From Mallotus nudiflorus (lineage: Eukaryota > Streptophyta > Magnoliopsida > Malpighiales > Euphorbiaceae), in contig CANTUR010000428.1 in NCBI GenBank assembly GCA_947683625.1, positions 124,001 through 188,000 of the forward strand: a DNA stretch of 64,000 nt, given 5' to 3'. This document shows, piece by piece, positions 1 through 10,497 of the stretch; the stretch's first letter is position 1, and each line of letters starts with the position of its first letter. Position numbers and translations under genes: made by a program. The notes below the pieces were generated by a model that saw nothing but the letters and a program-made list of their open reading frames with translations, searched no databases and was not told the DNA's origin.

Positions 1-120
1 TTTGTGTGTTCATTCTTTCTTTCTCTTAATCTTCTTTTAATTCTTGCTTAAACCCTTTTAATTTCTTTTTAAATATTCAAAACCCCTATTCACCCCCTAA
101 GGCAATTACATACTCTTACT
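1..120 (+). repeat. Possible tail of a Sirevirus-type copia LTR
   Basis: This AT-rich stretch resembles the last 120 bases of the copia LTRs found at 29380-29500 and 40320-40440. It shares the order of a TTCATTCTTTC-like run, repeated CTTTTAATT words, and a closing ATTCACCCCCT. No primer-binding site follows, so if it is an LTR end it is truncated or decayed. The match is short and simple in composition, and chance resemblance is possible. Confidence 0.25.
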
Positions 121-1429
121 CAATGATCATTGGAGTACTTGAGCATGATTTTTACATTTAGATTGTTTCAAGGGTTTGTTATGGTAATCGTAAGCTATGG
201 AAGTCTTAATCCCTTATTATTCTCTATTGATGGATTCTTTTTCCTTTATGGGGTTATCAATCATTAGGTTGAGTAAAGTTTATGAATCCCAGGTTAGAGT
301 TACTGATCAAAGTTTGGAAATTCTAAAAGCTTCATTAAGATGAGATGACTGCTATAAGGGTTGGCCGGTTTGTCATTACTATGTGCCCCCTCTTTTAGTG
401 CACATTCACTTCTAAAAGCACAAAGAATGATTTTTAGAATGAATGATATATGTATAAGTGCATGAATGCATTAAAAGATTTTAAAATAGGGTGGTATAGA
501 GGACTTCCCTAGGTTTATATATTTATCTGAATACATCCCAGGCTTTTACTGTGAGCTTTTAGTATTTTGCACTTATCGTAGGTTGATTCCTAAGTCTCTA
601 GAGTGCTTCCAAATCTTTATCGAGGCTTATAGGTTGACTAACGAGTGTGGTCACTAACCTAAAGGCATGGGTCATGACCCACATTTGTGCCTACTCCCAT
701 GGATCGTGGGTGGACCTATGCCCTAATAGGCTACAAAAGCTACTTTTTTATTTTTTCTTCATTCTTCCACTTTTCTTCTCTCTCCTCCTTTAGATTTTCT
801 TTGAACTTTAAGTTTTCTCATTACACTCCCATGTAAAGAGACTTTGACGGTATTGATCCCAAGCACCTTGTGGGTCCTAAGGTTAATCCAGTAGTTTTAG
901 CGGCTATCGTTTGCCAGAAACCAGTGCCAGCTCATCGTATATGGCACAGGGTGATCAAGTGCCAGACCATCCCACTAATCTCAAACTTAGAAGGGCACAT
1001 GTGGATGCTCTACCACCAACATGTTAGTATTCAATATTTTTTATGTTTTTTTTCTCTTCTTTTAATATTTTTTCTTATTAGGATGAACATTATTAACTTA
1101 GATTTTAACTTTTAGGATACATCTTTACAAGGAACCAACTTTAGGAAATTTTTTTCTAGGATGTGTGCTAATTTTTGGAATTTTCCTATAAATAAATATA
1201 ATAGCAAATAGTTAGGATTTATTTTTCTATTGATTAAATTCTTTTAATCATAATTTTTTTATTTTTGCAAACTTCCCTTTATTTAGAATATGGAACTTTC
1301 CATTGAATCACCTGCAAGTGAGAGATAATGAATAGTTTATGCATAGTCTTTGTCTCCTAAATGAAATTTTTAGTTAGGATATATGTTTTATTGACTTTCT
1401 TGTTTATTAGGCTACGATAATATCTTTGG
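121..1429. other. No gene seen; non-coding, with one GACCCA-rich patch
   Basis: No recognisable protein domain. An 81-codon open frame at 870-1115 ends in low-complexity Phe/Leu residues and has no family resemblance I can name. At 662-712 lies a patch with GGTCATGACCCACA and GATCGTGGGTGGACC, which resembles the array at 6880-6990 inside the minus-strand LTR. This hints that the stretch could belong to the other LTR of the same old element, but the rest does not align by eye. Confidence 0.4.
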
Positions 1430-2660
1430 TATTTCCTGGTAGCTTTACTAAAGCGAAAGAGTTTTATTGAAGTATGTCGAGGGAGATATGGGACCAGATA
1501 TGTAAACTTAGCTTTGACAGTCTAATCAGGATTTTTTAGAGGGCCCATAAGTGCTGAAGAGCTGCTTATAACTAGCCTAATCGAGAGGTGATCATATTAC
1601 ATCCATACCTGCCACTTCTACTTTGGGGAGATAATGATCACACCCTTTGACTTTGGCACAATTATAGGGCTTTCATTCTTTAGGTGACAAGTACCATTCA
1701 ATATCCCTAATGATCCTATAATGTTTTATGCTAAGCTACTTGGCTATAATCCCTAATTCAGGGTTGGTAGAGTTGGCCGGGGTGGTCAGGGTGGTTTTAT
1801 GTCATATGACCATTTCAGGCATGCTTGTGAGGCAACGGTGATAGGTAGGCCAATTAGCATTAAGATACTAGCCAAGTGCTTCTTATTCCATCCAATAAGT
1901 TTGATGGTGTTCCCAAACTAGAGAAACACTGGGGGTTCATGGCTACTTCTTTTTTTATGAGATCTTGACAACTTACAGGAGTACAACTAAGGTTCCCCTG
2001 CTTATGCGTTTTCTTTTGCATGGGTTGGATGATGCATGTTGAGGTAGATCGTGGATTTATAATATCACTCTAGTGGTTGATGTTACTTTCGAGGTTTGCA
2101 TCTTGACTCCTCCCACCATGGTCACTTGAACACCTAAGGAGTTTCTATTTCCCATATTTAGAAGTCTCAAGTTTGGAGAGGCTGCTTGTAGTCCTTAAAA
2201 GAGGTATAGACAACTTTTACAAGGTTGACATTTGATAAGGTTTATTTTCACTCTCTCCTTTTATTCTATCTTGTTTCCTTTGCATTATTTTTTCTAACAC
2301 TTTATTCTTGTTATGGATTAACCTTTAATGATGGGGAAAGCTCTCTATAAAGTTCTCTCTAGTGATTTAGAATGCCATTGAGATTACTACTAGATATGTT
2401 TTGCTTGTGACCACTGTTGATCACATTAGGTACCTGGGTGAGTGCATAATTGACCGGATGAAAGGATTGACTACTCATTACATGCCTTATTCCCCTCTTG
2501 TTGACATATTTTAGAGGAAAGATCTAATAGGTCCCATGTTAGAGAGTGCACTAGTCGGGGTGGATGGTTATGATTGCTTGGAGCCAGAGGGCCTTTTTTA
2601 CGAGCAAACCATCATTCCTCAGTTGATTGATGGTGTGATGGGTAGTTTTGTGACTGCTTC
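1430..2660 (+). pseudogene. Plant mobile domain (PMD)-like frame, decayed
   Basis: Conceptual translation with several frame changes gives PMD-like blocks. Near 1510-1570 is SFDSLIRIF followed by a GPISAEELL-like run. At 1560-1660 the order is LIERWW, then HTCHFYFGEIMITPFDFGT. The LIERW...THTFH...GEMT.T..D pattern is the hallmark of PMD (aminotransferase-like) proteins. Near 2000-2090 is FLLHGLDDACWG, equivalent to the later 'LLYL.G' block. Stops and shifts break it throughout. PMD frames are known to ride in antisense between pol and the 3' LTR of some Tat gypsy elements. The gag and LTR remains at 3050-7191 on the minus strand give the matching context. Function is unknown and it cannot be expressed as an intact protein here. 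Confidence 0.55.
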
Positions 2661-3049
2661 TTCTATTAGTGTATTTTAAAATGAAAGTACCCCTACTCTT
2701 AGTTATCCTTCTTGGGTTTTAAGAATTTTTGTATATTATTTTATCATTATTATATTTTCATTCTTCATAATTTTTTTCATCATTCATTATTCTAGACATA
2801 ATATCTTTTGAAATATACAATATGCGAGATTTTATGTTCGTGCCTATGTTAAATTATTCAGTGTTAATGAAATGAATGTCAAAGATGCTCATGTAAAGTT
2901 TGATGAAATGCATATCATTATCAAGATACATAAATAAGTAAATTCAAACATCATTGCATTAAATTTAGAGTTCTATACATTAAAAGACTCAAATAAATTA
3001 GCAATACAAACACCATTAGAGATAAATTTTTCATTGAACAGGCTAACGT
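2661..3049. other. AT-rich spacer, nothing recognised
   Basis: AT-rich sequence between the PMD-like frame and the minus-strand gag remains. If these belong to one element, pol should lie here or nearby and is missing. Confidence 0.4.
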
Positions 3050-4400
3050 CTATGCTTGACTCAACAAGGGCAGCGATTCAGCTAGTAGTTTACGTAAAGC
3101 CAAGCTTGCCAAAGGGTTTTTCCAATCCCAAACTTCTTTCTTCTTCGTTCGTCCTTCCTTATTATCGTCCTCATACTCAAACACATATTCATAGATGAAA
3201 GGATATGTTTTATCACCACTTGAGTGATAGGTAAGGTTCATGAGATTTGCTTTTAGTACTGCTAAAAGTTATTTTTCTTCCTTTTTACTTTTTCTATTTT
3301 TCTCTTATGAACATCCTATATAAAGTTTTCCATGAAAGCCTTAGGGAGTCCTAAAGAGACGGAATAGGATGTAAACATGTTTTAGTAGTTAAGTAAAGGG
3401 TTGGTTTTGACATTGGGTTATTTTTTTGAATATTTAATTTTGCTAGTCCATAAGGTTTTGGATTCAGTCTTTTAAAATGTAGCAATTGTTAGTTGTATGG
3501 CCAATAATTTGGTGGAGGTTGTAGTAGAGGTTAGGATTAATATGTGCTGGTAGAGGGTTGGGCAAAACTCTTGGTTTAAAAGGCTCCAAGAGGTCTTTTT
3601 GTTGAAGTTCTTAAAAGACCTTAGAGAGGGGTTGGTCAACCTTTGAAAACTTTCTACATGGGATGGTTGTGGGTAATTTTGGAAACATTGGATGCAATGT
3701 ATTATAATTCACCGAACTTTGGTTACCCATTCTTGAACCCCTGCTTTTACCAGGCTTAGGATAGTAGGACTTATTAGAGTGGTCTTGCAAGGGCACATTC
3801 ATGAGTACAGAAAGTTAATTGAAGCCTTTAATCAAGGTATCAATATTTTCCTTTATTAAGACTTCACGTTGGGTGATCTTACACTTTATTTGAACTTCAA
3901 ATTGAATTATCTTATAGGCTAACTCTCGAATCTTCATTGCTAATTCAGATGTAATTGCACTAGTTGACTTGGAAATGGACTAAAAGAGCCTTTTTTTTTT
4001 AGAAAGCTCATAATTGCCTTTAATATCCTCAAGTATGCTCATGTCTTTTTTCTTTCCATTTATCTCAGAGGTAGGAGCATCATATGCCCCCTTACCATTG
4101 CTACCTAAGAGGATTATCTCATTTATAACATTTGGAGTTTAATCACGGGTGTTCCCTACTTTAGTCTTTAGGATATTCTTGATTTATACTCGGAGGATGT
4201 CGGTTAGCCAACCATCAACCATAAATATTTTCACATGCCCTTTGAGTAGGTCACTTAGGCTTTAATTCTTAAATTCTTCAACCATTTTAATACCTAACCA
4301 TTATTAAGTCTCGATGAGGGGGTTTGAGAGACCTTAAGCTTTCGAGGGTTTCAAAGAGCTATCTTACTACATAAACATGGTGGTTAAGATAGAAAAAAGA
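3050..4400 (-). pseudogene. Tat-like gag remains
   Basis: Read on the minus strand, 3802-3611 gives a Pro/Ser-rich piece ending FSKVDQPLSKVF, close to the FSNFNQPFSKVL block of the better preserved gag at 14650-14700. That block precedes the zinc-knuckle region in Tat/Ogre gag proteins. Upstream (about 4060-3820) the translation is helical and charged (LEDIKGNYELSKKKRL, then KIRELAYKIIQFEVQIK), consistent with the coiled segment near the start of gag. A downstream piece (3241-3050) has the PLASLALRKLL motif seen in the gag-pol linker of such elements. Many frameshifts and stops. Assignment rests on short matches and on the LTR that follows. Confidence 0.4.
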
Positions 4401-5249
4401 TGATGCATGTGTGCATGATATGGCATGTTCTACAAAATTAGTGGGTTAGCATATATGTATGGCATGACAATTATAATTTTACTAGTAATGATGTAAAAAA
4501 ATTGGCTACAAAGAAATTATGGGTTAGTTCATGATAAAAATGCCCCCTACATGTATGTATGTATGCATGAAAAAAGAAAAGAAAAAATAATGAAAAAATA
4601 GAGTTAGGCAAAAAACCAGTAAAATGAACAAACCAAACATAAGCATTCACTCCTTCTAACCTTATCACTCCACATGGTAAGGATTTCTATTATTCGTTCA
4701 AATCATAGTCATTAGGGGGCTATGATTCCACTCTCATACTAGTCATTTCAATTTATGTTGATCATATTCAAAAGGTAAGCTAGGAGAAATACTCAAATGT
4801 ACTCAAGGTAAACACACAATGTCAAAGAGAAGCCCATTCGTCAGGTCACAAGTGGCATCTATAGTTTATACGTGTCCATGAGCACATGTACTATTGTCAA
4901 CATGAGATATCTAAGTTCATGTCCACCTTATCGACATTCAGTATATTTACCAAGAAACATGAGATTTTCATTCAATAGTTTATAATTTAATTCTTTTAAC
5001 ATGAATGTCTACAATCTAGTTAAATTCTTAATTCATCCATTCGATCTAATAAGGACCAATGGATGACTTCTCATAGATTCCATCCTCAAAATATGCCACT
5101 ATTTGTGGTTCTTACGGACTATCCAAACTAAGGCATATGATTCTTGTCATTCCTTATGCATCAAGCTTACACAAGGTAAACAAGGATCACATGGGTCTAA
5201 ATATGCACAATCTATGAGAGCTGACATAATGGTAATAATTGGTGATGGA
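4401..5249. other. Probable leader of the minus-strand element; no gene
   Basis: No domain recognised. It sits where the untranslated leader between LTR and gag would lie in a minus-strand Tat-like element. I found no convincing primer-binding site, so the LTR's inner edge is not fixed. The 65-codon frame at 4471-4668 is low complexity. Confidence 0.3.
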
Positions 5250-7191
5250 AATTAGAGATGTTATGCCATTTGTAAATTTCAAGTCAAATGGTGTGGGTTA
5301 AATTAAACCCTAGTATCTAAGACTAAGTAAAGAGTACGTAGGGTGTCAAACACTAGGGAATTTTGAGTAAATTTTATATTAACCAAATAAATACTCTGAT
5401 GGATAGGCAATTGATATAAAAGTACCATGTTAAAACATTCTAACTATCATAAAATTACTAAAAATTATAAACTACTCAAATTAAACTAGGAATACTATAA
5501 CAAATTAAAGCGATGTATATTAGAATTATAATTGAGAATCAATCTAGAACTATATTTATTAACAAACATATAAACATATAAAATGATTGGAGAATTTAGC
5601 CAATAATCCTTAAAATTAATTCTCATTGTCTGTTAAGGGTTTTTCATTGAGAGTCTATAAGCATTCTTATAACATTGCAGAGATAAACAAAAAAAACACC
5701 AAGTACTATGCTAATTCTTAAACCCTTTAAAGTGGATTTCTTCTCTCCAAGTACTTTCCTAACCATTAAATAAATTCAATTGCAATTCCACTAAAATACC
5801 CCAACTCTCATTGTGAACATTTAATTAAAAAGTTATATATGGTGATCAAGCATACATAACACATTCCAAAAATCAATGCAAATTAATAAAAATGCAAACA
5901 AAATAATAAAAATGTGATTTTTACTATAAAAATGTCATTTTTACCATAAAAATGAAGACTTTATGATAAGAATAACAAATTTACCAAAATGGCAATAAAA
6001 ATAATAAAAATGCAAATAAAACAATAAAAGTGATAAAAATGTCATTTTTACCATAAAAATGTAGATTTTATGATAAAAGTAACAAATTTACAAAAAAAAA
6101 AGGCAATAAAAATAAAAAAAAAATGCAACTAAATTGATAAAAGTGCCATTCTTACCCTAAAATATTAGCTTTATAATTAAAAAAATTTACCTAAAAAGTA
6201 ATAAAAATAATAAAAATGCTATTTTTTCCATAAAAACATTAACATTATGATAAAATAGTAAATTTACCAAAAAAAAAAAGGAAATAAAAAAGTAAAAAAA
6301 TTAATAAAAATGAAATAACAATAATAATGCTAACTTTAGCACCAAAATACCCATTTTTTATATAAAAATAAAAATGATGAAAATTGCAAAAATAAAGGAA
6401 AAAACTCTCGGAATCACCCAAACTACCCACTTATTCTGCATATCTTAATCCAAACTTGAAAAGTCACCACAAAATCAAAACTTCATCACAAGATAATAAA
6501 TAATTAAAATAAATTGCAAAAATGATGAAAAATGAAAGAAAGGAGTAGAAGGAGAAGAAAAATGATATGAGACGCAAATTGTTAATAAAAAATCATTAGA
6601 GATCCTTAGAAAGACCGGGTGATTACCCTTGAAGCATGCTTTGACTTAGATGATGTTCGGTTTGGATTTTGGATCTAAATCCTAAAAAAAAATTTGGTTG
6701 AAAGTATTTAGGAAAAATGGGTTTTCACTTGCAAACGAGAGGCTTTTGTAGAGAGAGAAAGTCTCTAAATTCATCTTAATATAGTATTATTTTCTCTCTC
6801 TCTCTAAGAGTCTTTTTTGAAAAATGCACTAAATCCCCCAAAAAGGGAAAATTTTAAATATGTATAGGTACTAGGCCCTAACCCACGGATGTGGATCACA
6901 TGACCCAAGCTTGTTGAACAAGCTCATGACCCACGGGTGTGGGTCAAGTGACCCATACCTGACCCACAAGTATGGGTCACACTGACCCATGGGCTCCAAG
7001 GCCCTCTTTTAACTATTTTGGTCTATTTTAGATTTTTTTTTGAGGTTTGGGTATTATTTTGGGTGTTTTTTAGGATCATATATTTGTCTTAGTGTACATA
7101 CAATGACATCTAGAGAAGTTCTCCCCTTGTCTCATGATAAGAACCTTCATCATCGGATTTTTAAAGGACTGCTAAAATTTAGGGTGTAACA
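5250..7191 (-). repeat. LTR of a Tat-like gypsy element, minus strand
   Basis: The outer edge is set by AGGGTGTAACA ending at 7191, which on the minus strand reads TGTTACACCC, a usual gypsy LTR start. In LTR sense it runs through a GACCCA-rich palindromic patch (6990-6880), a TATA-like ACTATATTAAG near 6785, a CT/GA microsatellite (6790-6810), and an AT-rich ~108-bp minisatellite (6400-5870). The inner edge near 5250 is a guess. The site overlaps a possible plus-strand LTR start at 7185 because GGGTGTAACACCC is nearly self-complementary, so orientation is not fully certain. No target duplication could be tested. Confidence 0.4.
5870..6400. repeat. AT-rich minisatellite, unit ~108 bp, about 4 copies
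   Basis: The marker GTCATTTTTACCATAAAAAT occurs near 5932 and 6041, with degenerate versions near 6146 (GCCATTCTTACCCTAAAA) and 6217 (GCTATTTTTTCCATAAAAA). Between them the order is conserved: TTTATGATAA, AACAAATTTACC, then GGCAATAAAAATAATAAAAA. The last units are shorter and diverged. Confidence 0.7.
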
Positions 7192-7639
7192 CCCACTTTA
7201 ACTAAATTAGATTTTTTTAACTAAACCTTTTTTTATTTTATTTGTTTAGACTTTTTTTTCGATTTTTAAATAAATTAATTAATTTAGGTTTAGTTAATTC
7301 ATTTTTAGGACCATTTTAATTAGCTTAATTAATTAAAATATGTTTAATTAATATGTTTAGACTTAATTAATTAAAATATTACTTATTATAAAAATGCCAA
7401 AAAAAAAAGATGTCATTAACATTAAATGTTTCATCTTTTGAGAATATTACACGTGTGTCCTATGTAAAAATTACACGTGTGCTTGGGAAACGTCGTTATT
7501 CGTCTTCCTCACGAGTGCTTCTTTTTCTGCCCTTTTTTTCCATTTTTTCTTTGTTTCTTCTCCTTTTCGTAGTACCATCTTCCTTTTTTTTATTTTTTAT
7601 TGTTTTTTATTTTTATATCTACACCTTCCTTCTTTCTTC
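7192..7639. other. AT-rich, LTR-like spacer; no gene
   Basis: Starts with repeated TTAATTAATT words like those in the 3' halves of the Tat-family LTRs. A 95-codon open frame (7410-7697) is mostly Phe/Leu/Ser translated from a T/C-rich tract and is not taken as a gene. Two ACACGTGT sites occur at 7449 and 7472. Confidence 0.4.
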
Positions 7640-8170
7640 TTTTGATGTTATGCCCAGAATTTACAATTGGCCTTTTTCAAATCTTGCCGATAAATAGACA
7701 TTGATGGTTCTTCAAATCACTTCAATCCAATAATTTTGCTTCTGCATCATTATCTTCCCCATCACCAGAAACCCTGATTGAGTTAACCACTAGTTATATT
7801 TCCTTGCTCTATCTTTGTCGTCTAAAAATAACTCACATTCGTTTGATGACTCTTCTTCTTCTTCTGTTATTGCTACTTCTTCTTTGTAATCGCAACAAGG
7901 TCCTTTAGGGATTCAAAATGATCTAGCAGAAATAGGAGAGAGCCTGAAGAGTGGTCTTTCTTTACTCTCTAGTAATAAAGCTATTACTGAAATATCTAAA
8001 TTTACCTTTAATTTCTTATAATGTCAAAGTAAGAGTAGTGATTATGATACAAATGATGTTATTAAAATTGTCAAGCAAATATCTATGAGACTTGAATGTT
8101 GGATTGATTTTCCATTATCACTAGAAAATGGAAATTATTTTATTTTATTTGAAATAAATAATGTTGTGAT
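7640..8170 (+). pseudogene. BSD-domain protein gene fragment
   Basis: From 7897 the translation reads QQGPLGIQNDLAEIGESL, then KSGLSLLSSNKAITEISK and, after a stop near 8020, ISMRLECWIDFPLSLENG. This matches the conserved stretch of plant BSD-domain-containing proteins ahead of and at the start of the BSD domain (G-I-x-x-D-[FL]-A-E-I-G...NKAVTEISK...F-V-R-x-[LM]-[AS]-M-x-P-E-x-W-x-D-F-P-L). Upstream, short frames give SPSPETLIEL and FDDSSSSSVIATSS, fitting the acidic/Ser linker of the same protein. The BSD core itself is absent: the frame ends soon after the FPL motif and runs into AT-rich sequence. Frameshifts and at least one in-frame stop make it non-functional. It is the only host-gene-derived sequence I see, and is either a captured piece or an old gene remnant. 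Confidence 0.65.
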
Positions 8171-8685
8171 GGTGGAGATGTTAGGGATTTGATATGTTGT
8201 AATGATTGTTCACTTAACATTTCATTATGAATTTAATAAAGATCGAAACTTTTTTTTCTGTTTTTATGTTCCCATATCTTGTATCATCCTTTCTTCATCA
8301 TCTTCCTCTTCTTATTCTCTTATAGTAGCTTCAATTTTGCTTTAGCTTCATCAATAAGCAAAGGAAAAATTTAGACAACATAAGAATCCAACTCTGCTGC
8401 TCTCTATTTCTTTTCTTGGTTGTTTCTTTCTACTGATTCTTTTATCAGTCTAGTTCTTGATTTTAGCATTGGTATATATATGGGTTTATCAGTTGACTTA
8501 TTTTGGGTGTTAAAAGATGGAAATTTACTACTTGTATTGTCTGATTTGCCTACTAACTATAGTCCACTTTCTATGATGTGATTATGTTTTTTTTTAACTT
8601 GAATTGTGATTTCTTATTGATACTGCACATGTATATATTCTTATTTAATTAAAGAACTTTGTTTCCTAAATAGGTTACTCAGAAA
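8171..8685. other. Non-coding, nothing recognised
   Basis: T-rich sequence after the BSD fragment. An AATAAA-like signal occurs near 8232 and short pyrimidine tracts occur at 8280-8330. The stretch TTGTTTCCTAAATAGGTTAC (8662-8681) resembles a 3' splice site, but no coding exon follows. Confidence 0.3.
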
Positions 8686-9075
8686 GGGAAGGCAGCCGAA
8701 TCCATTTAAGGAGAGGACCTTACCTCAAAAAGACTCTTAGACAACGAAGGAATACTCTCCTATTTGGTTTAGGATTCCTATTCCAAGAGCAATCCTACTC
8801 TTTTTAGGTCTAAGTATCACTATAAATAGGACCTCATATCCCTCATTCTCATTCATCCTATTCTCTCATTTTCTAATTGCTCTTGCTTTCTCTCTCTAGA
8901 TCCTTTCCCTATTTTCTGACTTAGACATCAGAGTATTTGTGGGGATCCTCCCTACCTCTCACCTTGCCCTTTATTGGTCATTTGCAAGATCTCAAGCTCA
9001 AGAGTTCCAGAAACAGGTCATCCATTATAAAATTTTTCAGAATTCCAAAACTACATAGGACATCACTTTAGCTTT
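8686..9075 (+). repeat. Gypsy (Tat-type) LTR fragment with promoter
   Basis: The arrangement is that of the promoter and R-U5 part of a Tat-type gypsy LTR: TATAAATAGG at 8821, about 80 bases later a CTCTC-rich tract, then CTGACTTAGACATCAGAGTA (8918-8937) and GGGGATCCTCCC. The 'tgacttnagcatcggagt...cc' phrase is common just downstream of the transcription start in many plant gypsy LTRs. Neither edge could be fixed, and no primer site or gag follows. Confidence 0.45.
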
Positions 9076-9514
9076 TTTATATAGATTTTTCTATATTCCT
9101 TTCTTTTGGTGTAATTATATCTGGTTTGTTTGTGAAAGATTGCAACCAGGTTGTTAGCATTAACTGCTTGGATTTTACTAGTTTTTTTTTTGCCAAATTA
9201 TTTTTTTGGGCATTGATTTATGCCCAAAAAAAGGAGTGCATAGTGGCTATCTGCCTTTAATTCCTATTAGTAGGAATTTTTTCTTTTTAATTAATCACTT
9301 TCCATAATCACTTGATCATTGGATTGGTATAAATTATAGAATTTGTGTTGCTTTCAAATTCTAAAAATTGAGGTAATTTATACAAATATTGATTATGGAT
9401 CATTTTTATTATAATAAATTATTGATTTTTTATTATTATTATGTATCAATCTTTACACATTCCGAAATATTTTATAATTTAAATGTTTCATTTAATATTT
9501 TTCTCTAACTAAAA
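9076..9514. other. AT-rich spacer with two hairpins; no gene
   Basis: Contains a perfect hairpin at 9201-9232 (13-bp arms TTTTTTTGGGCAT and its complement, 6-base loop) and a smaller one at 9259-9278 (AATTCCTA ... TAGGAATT). No terminal duplications or coding signal were found, and both could be residues of small TIR elements. Confidence 0.45.
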
Positions 9515-10497
9515 GTATATTTTCTACATATTATTCATATATGATACAATCAAAACAATATATTATCATAGTATTATAAGTAAAACTCAAAATAATATCG
9601 AAAAATCAAATTTTTTTAACAATTAATTAAAATGAGAGAATCTAAAACCTAAAATGAACTAGATGAACTCGTCATGCCATGATTTAAACACCTATAACTT
9701 GTAAGTAATTTTTTAAAATAAAATTTAATCTTTTTGAATATTTATTTTTCTGAAAATTTTATTTTATTTTAAAAAATTAATTAAAATAATGGAATCTAAA
9801 AGCTAAAATGAACAGGGGTGAACCCGTTGTGCTATAATTTAAACACTTCTAGTTTGTAAATAATTTTTTTGATTAAATTTTATTTTTAATGTAATTTATT
9901 AAAAAAATGGGCAAAGTGGTTCATGTCATGAGTAGTGACGGAACTATACATATCGCTACTGTCGACATGTACCATTTTTCTTAATAAAAAAAGGGAGTAT
10001 TTTTTATTTACAGTTCCCATTAAACAAGACTTCTTTGATTTACATGTTAAAGATGTCTAAGTTAATACAAAGATGGAATATTTTGTGTTAAATACAGTAT
10101 ATTTTTTTAATATTATTTGTATATGACACAATCAAAATAGTGTATTTTCTTAATATTATTCGTATCTAAATCTCCAAGTAGTGTTTGAAAATTAAAAACA
10201 GAATCTCAAACTCATGAATACAATATATTTTTTGAAAATTATATGTATATGATACAATCAAAAATATTATATTTTCTTAGTATTATTCGTATCTGAAACT
10301 TAAAATAGTATTTGAAACTCAAAATGGCATTGGAAACTTAAAATAATATCTGAAAATTAAAACGGTATCTCAAACTTGTAAAATACAATATATTTTCTAA
10401 ATATGATTTGTATATGATACAATCAAAAATAGTATATTTTTTTTAATGTTATTCATTTCTAAAACTCAAAACAATATCTAAAAATTAAAAATGGTAT
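9515..10497. repeat. AT-rich tandem repeats, target of element A
   Basis: Two kinds of tandem structure. At 9600-9900 a unit of about 154 bp is duplicated (AATTAATTAAAAT, then GAATCTAAAA.CTAAAATGAAC, then GATTTAAACAC). At 10094-10497 three copies of a 125-165-bp unit start TACARTATATTTT and carry GTATATGATACAATCAAAA and ATTATTCGTATCT. The next partial unit is found on the other side of element A (18844 onward, CTCAAACTCATAAATA). An imperfect hairpin lies at 9913-9980 (GGTTCATGTC ... GACATGTACC). Confidence 0.65.

Noticed and set aside
870..1115. 81-codon plus-strand frame starting MGPKVNPVV
   Set aside because: No family resemblance, ends in low-complexity residues and shows no neighbouring coding continuity. 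Left as unexplained non-coding.
7185..7260. Plus-strand LTR start TGTAACACCC
   Set aside because: The motif overlaps the minus-strand LTR edge because GGGTGTAACACCC is nearly self-complementary. No matching second LTR or primer site was found downstream, so the minus-strand reading was preferred.
7410..7697. 95-codon plus-strand open frame
   Set aside because: Mostly Phe/Leu/Ser from a T/C-rich tract. Only its last residues overlap the start of the BSD fragment region, in a non-continuing frame.
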